64,000 bases of DNA from positions 20,072,822 through 20,136,821 of the forward strand of contig CAIIXF020000008.1 of assembly GCA_903813345.2 (NCBI GenBank), written 5' to 3'. Below, one piece after another: positions 29,301 through 40,900 of this stretch; the first letter of the stretch is position 1; every line of letters starts with the position of its first letter. A model generated the notes under the pieces. That model saw only the letters and a program-made list of their open reading frames with translations, was not told where the DNA came from and ran no database searches. A program made the position numbers and the translations under genes. This stretch comes from Owenia fusiformis (taxonomy: Eukaryota > Annelida > Polychaeta > Sabellida > Oweniidae).

Positions 29301-29617
29301 AGTTGAAGCAAAGAAATTAATTTATCATTTGTGTGAATTTGGTGGGGTATACATGCCAGGAAAGCAATTCCCGCAATATAGAAGCGCTAGTGTTTATGAC
29401 CCTCGTATGCAAGAAAATAAGAAAAATAAATATCCAAATCAGAAAAAAGTAACAACAAATAACATCATACGAGGGTCAGATTTATATGACTACCTTGACA
29501 GTGACACTGACAGAGATGGTAAATTGATGATCCTCGGAAATATTTTACATTTGAGTGTAAACCACAAAATTATACTTACCCTTTCTTTCCCTTTCCCTTC
29601 TTACCCTTCTTTGGCAT
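20395..29617 (-). CDS. BBOF1: Basal body-orientation factor 1 (BBOF1/CCDC176), 12 exons
   Basis: BBOF1 is a coiled-coil basal-body protein needed for alignment and maintenance of motile cilia. Coding exons in transcript order: 29617-29580, 27429-27310, 27156-27033, 26713-26648, 26218-26075, 24798-24718, 24111-24041, 23528-23315, 22922-22651, 22431-22279, 21216-21016, 20515-20395 (TAA). All introns are GT-AG, every junction keeps frame, and the total is 534 aa (vertebrate BBOF1 is about 530). The N-terminus is Lys/Gly-rich (MPKKGKKGKGKKG) and runs into SRLWEARLDMMETSRQEY. Most of the rest is heptad-rich coiled coil. Strong family blocks are KVKKLAKTILDQRTELERF (exon 9) and DLTWEQKERVLRYLFAKM (exon 11). 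The last ~75 residues are Pro/Ser/Thr-rich and poorly conserved. The start is the only ATG giving the basic leader. The gene is head-to-head with PHF10. Identity rests on remembered family sequence; no search was run. Confidence 0.93.
23232..23314. repeat. Interspersed repeat abutting BBOF1 exon 8 donor
   Basis: This segment ('aagtggaacacc', 'gtggcacactttttagagg', 'accaaag', 'gttttactgtac') matches 24620-24717. It lies in the intron after BBOF1 exon 8, and its end forms the 5' splice site of that exon on the minus strand. A reverse-orientation relative ('acagtaaaacctgtct') is at about 8769-8815. Confidence 0.65.
24620..24717. repeat. Interspersed repeat abutting BBOF1 exon 6 donor
   Basis: Second copy of the family at 23232-23314, in the same orientation, with 'gtggaatacctcc', 'gtacactttttagagg', 'accaaagg', 'ccacttagacagg' and 'ttttactata'. 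Its right end also runs directly into a splice donor (BBOF1 exon 6, exon edge at 24718). Confidence 0.65.
28152..28895. mobile_element. ~740-bp inverted-end repeat element with CCGT array and internal tandem units
   Basis: It lies in BBOF1 intron 1. The left edge CCCCAACGAACGAAG and right edge TTTTGTTCGTTGGG are near inverted. Inside are a CCGT/CAGT tetranucleotide array (about 28197-28236) and repeated ~160-bp units that each carry 'tatactcaaat', 'gagtagatt' and 'ttcaaaatggc(c/t)g' (about 28510-28670 and 28670-28830, with a weaker earlier copy). No transposase frame is visible. Class unknown. Confidence 0.55.
29188..29281 (+). promoter_or_regulatory. Candidate PHF10 promoter and 5' noncoding exon inside BBOF1 intron 1
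   Basis: An ETS/GABP-type core ACCCGGAAGTGACC (29190-29203) is followed about 80 bp later by AAG|GTAAGA, a good splice donor (exon edge 29281). A second CCGGTA-type site lies near 28957. ETS motifs near transcription starts are common in housekeeping genes, which fits PHF10. If used, the first PHF10 exon would be noncoding, would splice to the acceptor at 31930, and would overlap the BBOF1 5' end in antisense. This is inference. Confidence 0.4.
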
Positions 29618-29719
29618 CTTGAAGATTTATTGGAATAATCAATCAAGAAATAAAATACTGCACTTGACAGATATATACGAAAATGTAAGATTTATTTTGA
29701 TATTTCCAAAATTTCAAAT

Positions 29720-29736
29720 CCAAGATGGTGGCCGCT
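29720..29736 (+). promoter_or_regulatory. YY1-like motif upstream of BBOF1
   Basis: CCAAGATGGTGGCCGC matches the YY1 consensus (AAGATGGCGGC) with one change. It lies about 105 bp upstream of the BBOF1 ATG. An AGCAAC half-site of the RFX X-box type follows at about 29757-29762; RFX factors control many ciliary genes, but the second half-site is poor. Suggests the BBOF1 core promoter. Confidence 0.4.
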
Positions 29737-31309
29737 GTAATCACATTTGATCACTATAGCAACATGAAGTCTCATCACCAATTTAGATGCATTTAATTCT
29801 TCCTCAGTTATTTTATACATTGTATGAGTATGTTCTATATATTCATCTACATATTGGAGCCTTTACTTTTACTCAAATAGTATCCAAAGTGTTCAATTTT
29901 GAGAAGTAGTGAGGACGATATTTAAATCACGTGACTTGCTCGAGACTAGACTCTTTAAATTGAAGGAGAGAAAATTTCCAAAAATTAAAAGTAAAAATTT
30001 GGATTTATTTCATTGTTTTCTCGAAAAGTACATACTTTTAGGAGGTAAGTGTCAGTATAAAATACGTCAAGGCTTGAAGTGGATTCAAAGATTGTATATA
30101 CGTAACTCTGAAATGTTACATTTCATGAGAAATGTATCACAGAATTTCTGCAACAATGTCATTCATTGTTGTTCAACTTGTTCATGTGTTATGATGGTGT
30201 TGACCCTGTTCATAAAATTGATAATTGATATTATTAATTCATTATTAGTCTACTGGTCTACTGTCTATTTCAATATTTTCACTTTCATCGTCAAATTATA
30301 AAAGTAAGAATTAGCTAAAGAATGCGACTGTTACCTGCCAGGATTTATTAGTCTAAACACTCACGATTGTATCCGTATCAGATTTCTTTTCTCAACCATG
30401 AAGCGTATGCATGATGTCAAAGAGAAATTAATTTAGTCTGGGTGTCAAAACTGATCGCCTCCTCGTTTCAGAAGTTTGGATACCAAAAATAACACGACTG
30501 TGAAATTTGATTCTTGGTTTGTTGATTTTATATTTCATAGGTCGGTGATTCTTTGATATCTCATAAGAATATGTCCTGGCAGCTGGCACATACTCATACA
30601 GAGTTAGCACAATATCACTGTGACGAAGTCATAGCTGACCTCGTTGGTCAGTCTACTTATTTCACTTCACATCAGTTGATGTCATAATGATCTTTTTCTG
30701 TTACTCATGTTTATAATTATTGCGTTATTTTGATTAGTTTATATTTGTATTATAAACAGTTGTTTTAGTGATCTTTAAACCCAGTGTGATATTTCACAAT
30801 ATCAACAGTTTAATTTCCTATGTTTTATCATCATATTAGAGCAGTTTTTAGGCATGAACTATATCTAGAGCCAATCAAACGAAAGGATTATTCTTGAGAT
30901 ATGAGTGGCAGAAATGATATATGAAGTCAACTGATGGGAAATTTTGCAATGTTTAGTTAAGATGTTTATAAGTTTGGATAGTTTTTGGCATCATCTTGAA
31001 GACTGCAAATTTCTGATAAACAAAGTAAAAAGCTATTAAACCTAACGACCTGGAGTACAACTGACCAAAACATTAATACTGCTGTATATACTTTGCAAAT
31101 GTTTATACCTTTATTATCTACATCACATTTTACGAATAATTGTATACTTTTTAGGGTGAAAATTGACTTATAAATATGTGTATCAGACATAAATTAGATA
31201 ATGAACTAAATTAGATAATTAGATTAAACATCCAGAGTTCATGAGACAAGGCTCAGAGGTTTTGTCTAGACATTCCTTTCCCACCAAATTCTGCCAAATT
31301 CTCAAACTT

Positions 31310-31550
31310 TCGGTAAACATTCAAGATTCGTGGGCAGAAAATCATCACTATTCCTTATTGACTTTCTATAAAATTAAACATTCATTTTTCGGCCAATTTT
31401 AGTTAATGAGATTTCTTCATATTTTATTGGATAAGACCTCTTATTTCGGCTCTGCCCACTTCAAAATTAGGATATAAAAGAGGCATTTTTGGCATTGAAA
31501 CCTCAGAACCTCGTTGCGTGAACTCGGGACTAACCAAAAACTGTAAGTAA
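31310..31550 (+). promoter_or_regulatory. TATA promoter cassette shared with LTR remnant
   Basis: A conserved block ('ttttcggccaa', 'attggataagacctctt', 'ttcggctctgccca') leads into a TATA box TATAAAAG at 31473-31480. About 62 bp later is CT|GTAAGTAA, a strong donor (intron starts 31543). The same arrangement occurs at 59400-59630, at the head of a Gypsy-like remnant. Next downstream is the acceptor at 31930 before the PHF10 ATG, so a short 5' exon (about 31503-31542) spliced to PHF10 is plausible. The motifs are seen; use by PHF10 is inference. Confidence 0.5.
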
Positions 31551-31938
31551 CTGATTGAAATGATATTTTTGGACTTTAACTTTTCTTTAATAAATTTATT
31601 TTTTAAACTATATTTGTTTTCATGTTTTGTAAAAGATAGAGAGACTCAACTTCGCCACATTATCATCATCAAATTTAGGAGAATTGGAGGTTTTCTATCC
31701 TGTAAATGTTCTTCCATCTGTTCTATTTTTATTCTTACCTGTAGGTGTTTCCAGATCTATATTCTATTTTTAGGGGTTGAAATTCCCCATTCTAATTTGT
31801 ATGATGTCTACCTGATAAAGGCTTCTGTTGATTTGGTTTTGCTGTGAAATCCAGCAGTTCAGAGTTACAATTAAGTTGTACAATTGAGACACATTAAATG
31901 TTGATTTAATTGTATGATTTGTGTTTGCAGCCAAAAGA

Positions 31939-34900
31939 ATGGATGAATCAAACAAGGAAGCACCAGGAGAACCACACCTGATGGAGAACCCAATGACAAC
32001 ACAAAATGATGTTGCGATTACAGAGGAGAATAAAAAAGAGAGTGAGACTCATAATGCTCATGTACCAAATCAGATAAATATGTGTTCACCTGCTTTAGAT
32101 GAAGCACCAATAGATTTATCAAATAAAACAGAAAGTGAGACAGTAAGCGACAAAGTTGTGGGAGATATCTCAAAAGAAGTTGCTACCATTGCTAAACCAG
32201 AGGAACAAGCAAAAGAGAATATACCTAACTCTCCCTTGAGTACTACACCTACTCTAAACAGTCCAGGTGACTCCAAAGATGTTACAAGTATTGCCGAAGC
32301 TGCACCAACCTCTTCATCTAATGATCTAACTACAGTAACTGAAGATCAAACAGATATAACCAAGTCAAACACATGCAATGACATTACAACCACAGAAAGT
32401 GATACTGACAATCCTGATCTTCAACAGAATGTAATAGATCATAGTCCGGCAAAGGCTCAAGAAGTCAAACAAGATCATATCAATGAAAAAAATGATGATG
32501 TTACATCTACTGATGTTAACTCTGTTGAAGATGTCGAAACCCCTTCAGCACTTAAAACATGTTCCAGTGTTGATGCTCCTTCTGGTTCTGAAACTCCCTC
32601 TGATGTTGAGACTCCTTCAGTGATTGAAAGCCAGGCAAGCTCTATTGAATCTGATATAGCTGATGAACTATCGAATAAAGACAGCAATGCAGCTTCAATT
32701 GATGAAAAATCGAGTGATATTGGAAATGTGACACCAAACCGTAATGTAGATTACACACTAAACAAAGGTCATTCTATTGAAATTCTTGGTACACCTGTCC
32801 ATGTCCCAGCAGAATCCAACTCTGAGTCTTCTCAGGACTCATTTGCAGACATGCCGTTTAATTCACAACCAACTAGTATAGGAAGCCAATCACAAGCGAA
32901 ATCACCTTCAAATTATAGTGATGTATTTAAGAAGTTCTTAGAAAGCAATCAAGCAAATGATGAAAGTGATAGTCAGGATGCAGATTTGGTTCAAGGATCA
33001 GAAGACACAACTGCAACTGATGATGTGAAACATGACGCAGTAAAGGCAGATGAAACATTACAGGATGATACTGTGAAAAATGAGGCTGCCACACCAGAAG
33101 ATGCTGCAGTTAAAGAGGTTGGTATTGCAATTAATCATTAATAACTTATACCTGTTTTAACCAGACATGGTACATTCAATAAATTTCCTTACGTATCCCA
33201 TTGGTTTAAAAGGATTAAAGCTCAAACACCTATCTGATAGTTATGGAACAAATTCAATGCATCAAATTCAATCAAATTCACAGATGAATACAATATATTC
33301 AGCAACATGCATAATGGGCTTCTAAATATGATTAAACATACATTTTCAAGGACAAAGTGCTGCCTTTTGTACTGAGACCTGGACAAAATAAAATTGTGCA
33401 TTTCCATTTCAGATGTAAATTTTCCTTAAGAGCATACAGTAATGTAGCATTTACTATAGTACCTGTAAGTCATTTTAAAAGTGGTATTGACGTACACATG
33501 TATGCTTGTTTAGTACAAGTTCAGTTCATGATAGTAACATTTGAAGGTCACAACAATCAATATAGTCTTATATCACAAGTTTTAATGCCACCCCCCCCCC
33601 TTAAATATGAATTCTGTTTTGACTTGATTAAAACAGGACAAAGACCCATGACATGTCAGTTAACAGAGCAAGGCAAAACAGTTCAAAGATAATAAAATCT
33701 GGAATACCAAATAAAACTACACCATCTTAATTTTTATCCTCTAAATTGCAGACATCAGATGTGGTTGATGAGAAAACAGAAACAGATAAACCTGACACTA
33801 AGGAAAAGAAGAAAGCTCCTAAGAAGAAAAGACGTGGAATCACTATTCATGATGATGATGGTGGAATTGGGTATGGACTCTATCATAAAGTTGAAGTCCA
33901 CATTGTAAATTTAAAGGTCTAAATGATATAGGAATGAAATTTAATGAAAATTTGAACAAAGTTTACCTAATAAGTAGATGAATAACCTTTAGTGGATAAA
34001 GCCAAATCATTTTTTACATTTTAATGGAGCCATCTAGTCTTCATAGTTAACTAGTGGATAGTGGCTCAATGTATTACTCTGTTCAAACATTGATTTATCT
34101 TTGCTGTTTATATGTGGTAAAATATTTTTGTTGTTGAAGGCGAGATGTTGGTGCAGTTGATTTGTTTGACTACCAATGGCCTCAAGATGACAAACATGCA
34201 GAGCAGTTTGTACTTCAGGAACAAGTCAGCAACTTTCTAGGCATTCTTTCCTTCAAACGCAAATATCCAGGTATATATTTATATTCCAATGCTGTTCAAA
34301 GTTTAATACACAGTGGAACCTGCACATCCAGATACCTTTCTAATCCACACCTTTTAACCTCTTGAATCCCAGACTCTAAAATTGGTTGAAACCAGAGAAT
34401 TTTTCATTTTTGCCACCTTTTGACATTTTACTATATACATGTACGTATACAATTTTAGATGCTCAACTTAGTGGAATTAGTCAGCAGAGATCATGTCTAC
34501 ACATTTTAAAACAATTTTTGTGTAAATTGGTCGAAAACTGTTCAAATAAGAGCAATTTTAGTGAAAAAAATTGTGACGGATTTTCTCGTCACTCTGGGTT
34601 TCAAGGTCATTTCTGAGATGACGAGAAATCTCGTCACTCCAGGTAGTCAAGAGGTTAATGTGAACACTTTTTCTTGGTCCCAAATTTCTTATCTCCCATT
34701 GACTCACATATTCATAAAACCTTCAAATGTGAATATGTACCTGCTAATCTGAACAGTTTTGCTTGGTCCCAGAGGTGTTCAGATTGTTTTACTATACAAT
34801 GATTATTCGCCTGGTTCCCTAAAACTGAATGTATCTGTCTCATCTGAAAAACTGAATATAAGATATTGTTGGTTTTAGAGTTAACCAGACGTCCAGTAGA

Positions 34901-37900
34901 AATGCACGAGCGTGACTTCCTGAAAGAGCGAGGAATTGTGACTGAGATGCAATGTGACCTTGGACTCACTGCCATCAAACTAGATGACGTCTGTGACCTC
35001 ATGCATAAAGACTACCCAGAAAAATATAGTGTAAGTTCAAAAGGGACCACAATATATTGTCTGGAAAGGATAAGGATCGTATCAGGGTGTCACAGGTTTT
35101 TGCCCTGATGCACCACATTGAAATGTCAAACAAAAAATTAAAGCTAGCAAATTAACTTTTTGTTTCTCCATGTATTCCAATTTTGCTTCATTTTATGGAA
35201 TCAGTTGATCAATATCACTGTTCCACAACTGGATGACTCTAACTGCAGTTAGCTTCATTCAAGATGGTTGCTGAGATTCTTTCGTTTACGATAAACCTCC
35301 GATTTCAGCTAAACTAAGTTGAATCTTGATTCCAAAAGTTTCGCCATGCAAATTAATAAAACTATGATTGTATTCAACCACAAATGAATGCTCTAACACC
35401 CATAATATTAGAGAATTTTGAAGAAAACGACTTCACTTAGAATGACTCTAACTGAAGTTGATGATCTACGCCATCATGACGTCATCATCAACTTCAGTTA
35501 GAGTCATTCTAAGTGAATCCGTTTTCTTTAAAATTCTCCAATATCGCGGTTGTTTAAGCATTTATTTGTGGTTATTTACCATCGTAGCTTTATTAATTTG
35601 CATGGCGAAACATTTGGAATCCAGATTCAACTTATTTTAGCTGAAATGGGAGGTTTATCGAAAACGAAATGATCTCGGCAACCATCTTGAATGAAGCTAA
35701 CTGCAGTTAGAGTCATCCAGTTGTGGAACAGTGAATATGAAAACTACAGAAATTACAATTGTCAAATTGACTTAGTAACACTGGTAATTGTAAATGTTAT
35801 TACTTGTATTGCATTAAGCCCATAGACCCCCTCCCGCTGTCTACCTCTCCTTTTCATGTAGGGGATGTTTGAGAAGGGGGGGGGGGGGGGCAAAGGGCTT
35901 ACCAAGACAAATAACATTAAAAGCTGTCAAAATATATTTTAACTATGATCATGAACCTGTGTAAAGTATCACAGTTATTTAAAGTTCAAGTACATTTCTC
36001 AATGGGGTACAAAATGAATTCCATCTTTTTAGATTTAAAGATGGCATAAATTGGTTAAATATTAAATTATCATAATTTTTCATGATAAAAACGAGATTTT
36101 GATAAAATCACTGTGTGTCCATATCTAAAGCACCAAATGGTATCTTTACCTTTGAAGCAGCTGTATGTTGATCCATTCATTGTAGGAATTTGCAATGATT
36201 CTGGCTGACAGGGAGAAGAGACGTGTTCAGGAGAAACAGAAAGAATATAAGATGGCACGATTAGACAAAAACAAGATGGAGTCATACATGAAGAAAGCAG
36301 TGAAATCGGCAGCAGACTTTAATGCAAGGTTGATGAGGGAGAGAAGAGAGGAAAGGAGGGCTTACTTTGATTTACAGACTCAGGTATGGTATCTGTTTAT
36401 GAAATGGAGTTATATTAGGTCAAGACCCATACTTAAAGGTCACAGTGAGGAATTTTTATAGGTGTTATTAGGGGGGAAAGATATAACTGATGATAACAAT
36501 GGGCAGGTGAATGATTTTTCATATTTTCATCCTATAAGATAAAATGAACAATTTTAGCGAAAATGAAAATAAAAAGAGAATAAAGATTTGTTTTATTGAA
36601 AATTTAAAAGTAAAATAAAGATGTAAAGAAATTCTGCTGACAAAATTTTGTTACTTAATTAGGTTAGGTGTAAATAGAATGATGCTAAATGTTCCAGAAT
36701 ATTCATTCTATAAGCAGTAACTTCTATATACTATTCTACATTCAGTGTATACAGTGGTCGACAGGAAAGGTCAAGCGTGCTCCTCCAGAGTTCACCAAAG
36801 TAGGTGCTTACCCAGTGGCCTTGCTGCAAGGACAATATACAGATGAATATCGCAAGTAAGTCCACTCTGTTCAGATTTACCTTCTTGGAAAAAGTTCGAT
36901 ATATAATCTTACTGCAACATCACATTTTGTGCTAACTAATGAGCAAAATTACAGACTGAACTGAGCTTAGTGAGTACAAAGTGAATTGAGTGAGTGAGTA
37001 CAAAGTGAATTGAGCTTAGTGAGTACAAAGTGAATTGAGCTTAGTGAGTACAAAGTGAATTGAGCTTAGTGAGTACAAAGTGAATTGAGCTTAGTGAGTA
37101 CAAAGTGAATTGAGTAAGTACAAAATAAATTGAGCTGTTATTTTATGAGGCTAAGAAATGACACTGACATGATTTAATGATTGTTGCCTTTTGTATAATT
37201 CTAATAGCTGCCCCATTATGTATTGCTAGTGTTGACTCCTTGTCAGTTTTTGGCTCACATGGTGAACCTTTGGAACTGATCACTTGATCATCCGTCCATC
37301 TGTCCTTTCTTTTGTATGTCAGTAATTTTCAGGCAAATAAAAATTGGCTGTTATCTAAAGTATTGTTCATTTATAGAATTCTCATATCAGATAATCCATT
37401 TTGCAATTGATGGTGAGAAATATCAATGTCAGTTTTAGCTTTTCAGGTTTAATATGGTCGTCTCTCGGTCTTAGCAAATTCAATTTTGTAAAGATTTGAA
37501 CATGTTTTATTTTTAGCCAAACTTTTGCAATGTTACCCAATGATTTCATGATGAGCTAATTCTATTGATCATATTTTTTATATTATATGTCATTTGTTCC
37601 TGTAGGTACACCCCAGATGAACTGAAATATTTCCCCATCAACACAAGTACATATGGGGCACCCAAGAGGCTGGACAATGTGTTCACAGAGGGAGAAGGCA
37701 TCATGTCGGACACTGAGAGTCAGACATCGGTAAGTTACACACTGAGATGTTAATCTTAGCATATATACTGCATGAACTCTTCTCAGAATGGTTGATACTG
37801 GCTTTAGAATTCATAATTTCTGTGAAAAGTGTTCTTTGAGAAACCAATTAAATCATGCATGGCTAGATAGATGCATGTGTTAAGAAATAACATATTCAGT

Positions 37901-40900
37901 TCACATACTTGATTTAGATAATTAATAATCGTAAACTAGATAAATAAAATTAAGTATCATTTCCTAATTTTACTTCTATAATGTATTGGTCATCCTCCAA
38001 ACATAGGCCTCCAGATCTCATAACTCCTTCTTCGAGGCCTGTGTCCGAAGGATGTGACGTGTATTGGTCTAAGGTTAATTTTTACAAAAAATTGTTTTTT
38101 GCTTCCAAAAGGAGACAAAGGCCACCTTCAATAGGATAGAGGAAATAATAAGACAGGTTTGCATAATAGCCAGAGGCCTACCTAAGGTCTGACTGGTCTT
38201 TCCCAGGTTTCTTTTGATATGGACCAGCTGATCTTTATTATTAGATATACTGGGTGTTTCTTACAAAAGTAAAATGACTTCTGATGCACTCTGTTTGAAA
38301 TTAACATTGTAAGGGATCCATAATGTTATCTTGATCACCTGGTCCTTAGAGTGATCTTGATCAGCTGGTCCATAGAGTGATCTTGATCACCTGGTCCTTA
38401 GAGTGATCTTGATCAGCTGGTCCATAGAGTGATCTTGATCAGCTGGTCCATAGCCGTTCATTCTCAAATCCTGAGGTTAAGCACTTTAACTCTTATCTCC
38501 ACTCATTTTACAAGACATTCCTGCAAACTATACAGTGCTCTATGACGCGGTATCACCTGCACCAGAACTCAGTCCTAACTTAATTTGGATATAAACCTGG
38601 TTTTGAATCCTTGTAATTTAAGCCAGGTAAATTTCATATTTGCGCATTTAAGCGTGTGACAAACAAATTGGTTAAGTGGCGAATAAAATGTGTTGTTCTG
38701 GCGGCGATATCACGTCATAGTTCTCACCAAGGCACCATGCTTCACATGTGTCTGGCCTAGTCTTATAAACCGATGTTGTTGCTGTATTGCTTTTCACACA
38801 CTATTTTGTTATTCTAATCTTTATCATGCTTTATTTTAGGTTTGCCTAATATATGTTGTTTATGCCTCAGTCACATTTGAACTATGGCAACGGCGGTCGT
38901 AGCTTCCCAAAACTGAGAGAAATAATGCAGCGTAAAATATAGGGATAAGCAGTATGATGTAGATTTTCTATATTGATTTTGTGAAGCTACAGCAGCCGTT
39001 CGGCACAATGTGACTGAGGCTTTGTGCTTCATTGTGTGATAATGATATAATGTTGTCTATTTATTAAACCACATACCCTGTGGCCTAGTTGAAGGAGAAT
39101 TATAAAGACCTACATGTTCATGCAAGTCACCTGATCTACCAGAATGATATTCCTCTGAGACTTAATCACATGACTCTTGCTCAAAATATTTTTTATTGCA
39201 AGTACATGTTTTATTGGTTACAGGTTTTATTGCAAGTACATGTACACATAGAGTCTTACAATTCTTAAAAGTATTATACATAGAAATGTTGTCCTCTGAG
39301 ATTCTATTTTACCTTTATTCTGTCTATATCTTCTTAAAGAAAATTCAAAACCTATTTTAGAATCGCTCCCTGGTCATGCTAGTCTGTGTCTTTCCTGTGC
39401 TTTCTCTTTGTTGTCATTTCTATAAAATTTGGACATTTATCCTTTTGACATAATTCCTAGCTGATTTTCACCGTATTTCTATTGTGAAAATTATTATATG
39501 GGGTGTCTCTTTACAATTAAAATACAAGGTCTGTGTATATTGTAAGGTTTCACTGTAATTGTTATATTAAAAACAATAGGAATAACTAAAGGCCTATGCC
39601 TTATTATGTAGATATTGAATTATAATTTCATTATATCATCCATATACCATTTTATAACATTAAGGGGCAGTTTCAGGAGAGGAGGCACATTCACATGCTA
39701 AACTTCCTTTTTACAAATTTGCAATTAACTGACTTTAATACCATTATGTAAATCTGAACTATGAATCTAGGTGGTTAGTCTTGATTTTGAATCTAGGCTG
39801 TGGCACGTATGAACATTGGTCGTCTTAATCTAATTGAGCCAACCAGCCCAATTATAGCTTGGACCTGACCAGCCAGAGACATATATGTTTTCTATGTCTC
39901 TGCACCAGCATATCTAAATACTGTAGTTGTGTGCCATCTTGTGTGCTTTATATGTAGTGAATATATTGTCTGCAATAGGCCTTTACTGGGGCCTGTTTCT
40001 AATCACTTTGTGATTTTTCTAAAAATATTCATTGAATGGAATCATCTAATTTTAGGAATGACCTACTGCATGACATTTTATGAGGAAATATTGATAATTA
40101 TTTTGCAGAATTTAAAAACTGCTTCATTTTGGGAAAAATAAACAACCTCATGTAATGACTGAATAAATCAATCATACTATGTATGGATTTTATTGTAAGT
40201 CAGTTTTGATCCAAAACAAAGCTATTCAAAATGGTATAGACGTCCTATACTCCAAAGATTCTCAGAAAGAAGTTGGCATGCTCCAAGGCCCTCCCAAAAT
40301 TAAAAAACGATCACAGCCCGTGACATTAGCTAAGGCTTTATTTTAATTGTTTAAATTTCATAAATCATAATTCACAATGTGTTTTAGAAACAGACCCCTG
40401 AGTCCAGACAGGGTCTGTAGCTGTTAGGAGATATATCAGACTGATAATCTATCTTACTTATTACTATTGTAATATTATTTTGGGATATAATAGCCAGTGC
40501 TAATAATATATTAAACAAATTATTGTTTCATGTGCACAGCAAGTCCTCAATACATGATTTTGTACATGTACTTACAAAGATGGAAAAGAATTGAGGACAT
40601 TTAGTAAATCAACAATATCTTACACATCCTGAGCCCCTGATTATTTGATATTCTTAAGTTCTAGATCATTTGTTTTAGGTGCAGAGGGACCCTGATGGTG
40701 CACAGTTCTCAACCGGGAGTACTGACAGTGAGAATGAAGGCTCATCTAGCGATAGTAGCTCAGATAGTGAGAGTGACTCAGCTATGGATTCAGCAAATGA
40801 GGTTAGGAAATCACTTTTTCTTTACACTTTTGTTTACAATTTTCATGCATTGCTTAGATAATATGCCTAAATAACAATACAATACACTCAATGATAAAAC

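Larger units (their letters stand above)
29618..31930. other. Intergenic/5' region between BBOF1 and PHF10
   Basis: No coding region is supported here; the longest frame (29909-30301, +) has low-complexity composition and no domain. The interval holds the YY1-like site, long AT-rich sequence and the TATA cassette at 31310-31550. It ends at the TGTTTGCAG acceptor that opens the first PHF10 coding exon. Confidence 0.6.

Noticed and set aside
29909-30301. 130-codon + frame between BBOF1 and PHF10
   Set aside because: Composition follows local AT bias, there is no recognisable domain, and it does not join in phase to PHF10.
33357-33692. 111-codon + frame in the PHF10 intron
   Set aside because: Contains a C homopolymer read as prolines, has no domain, and lies between two well-supported PHF10 exons that join in phase without it.
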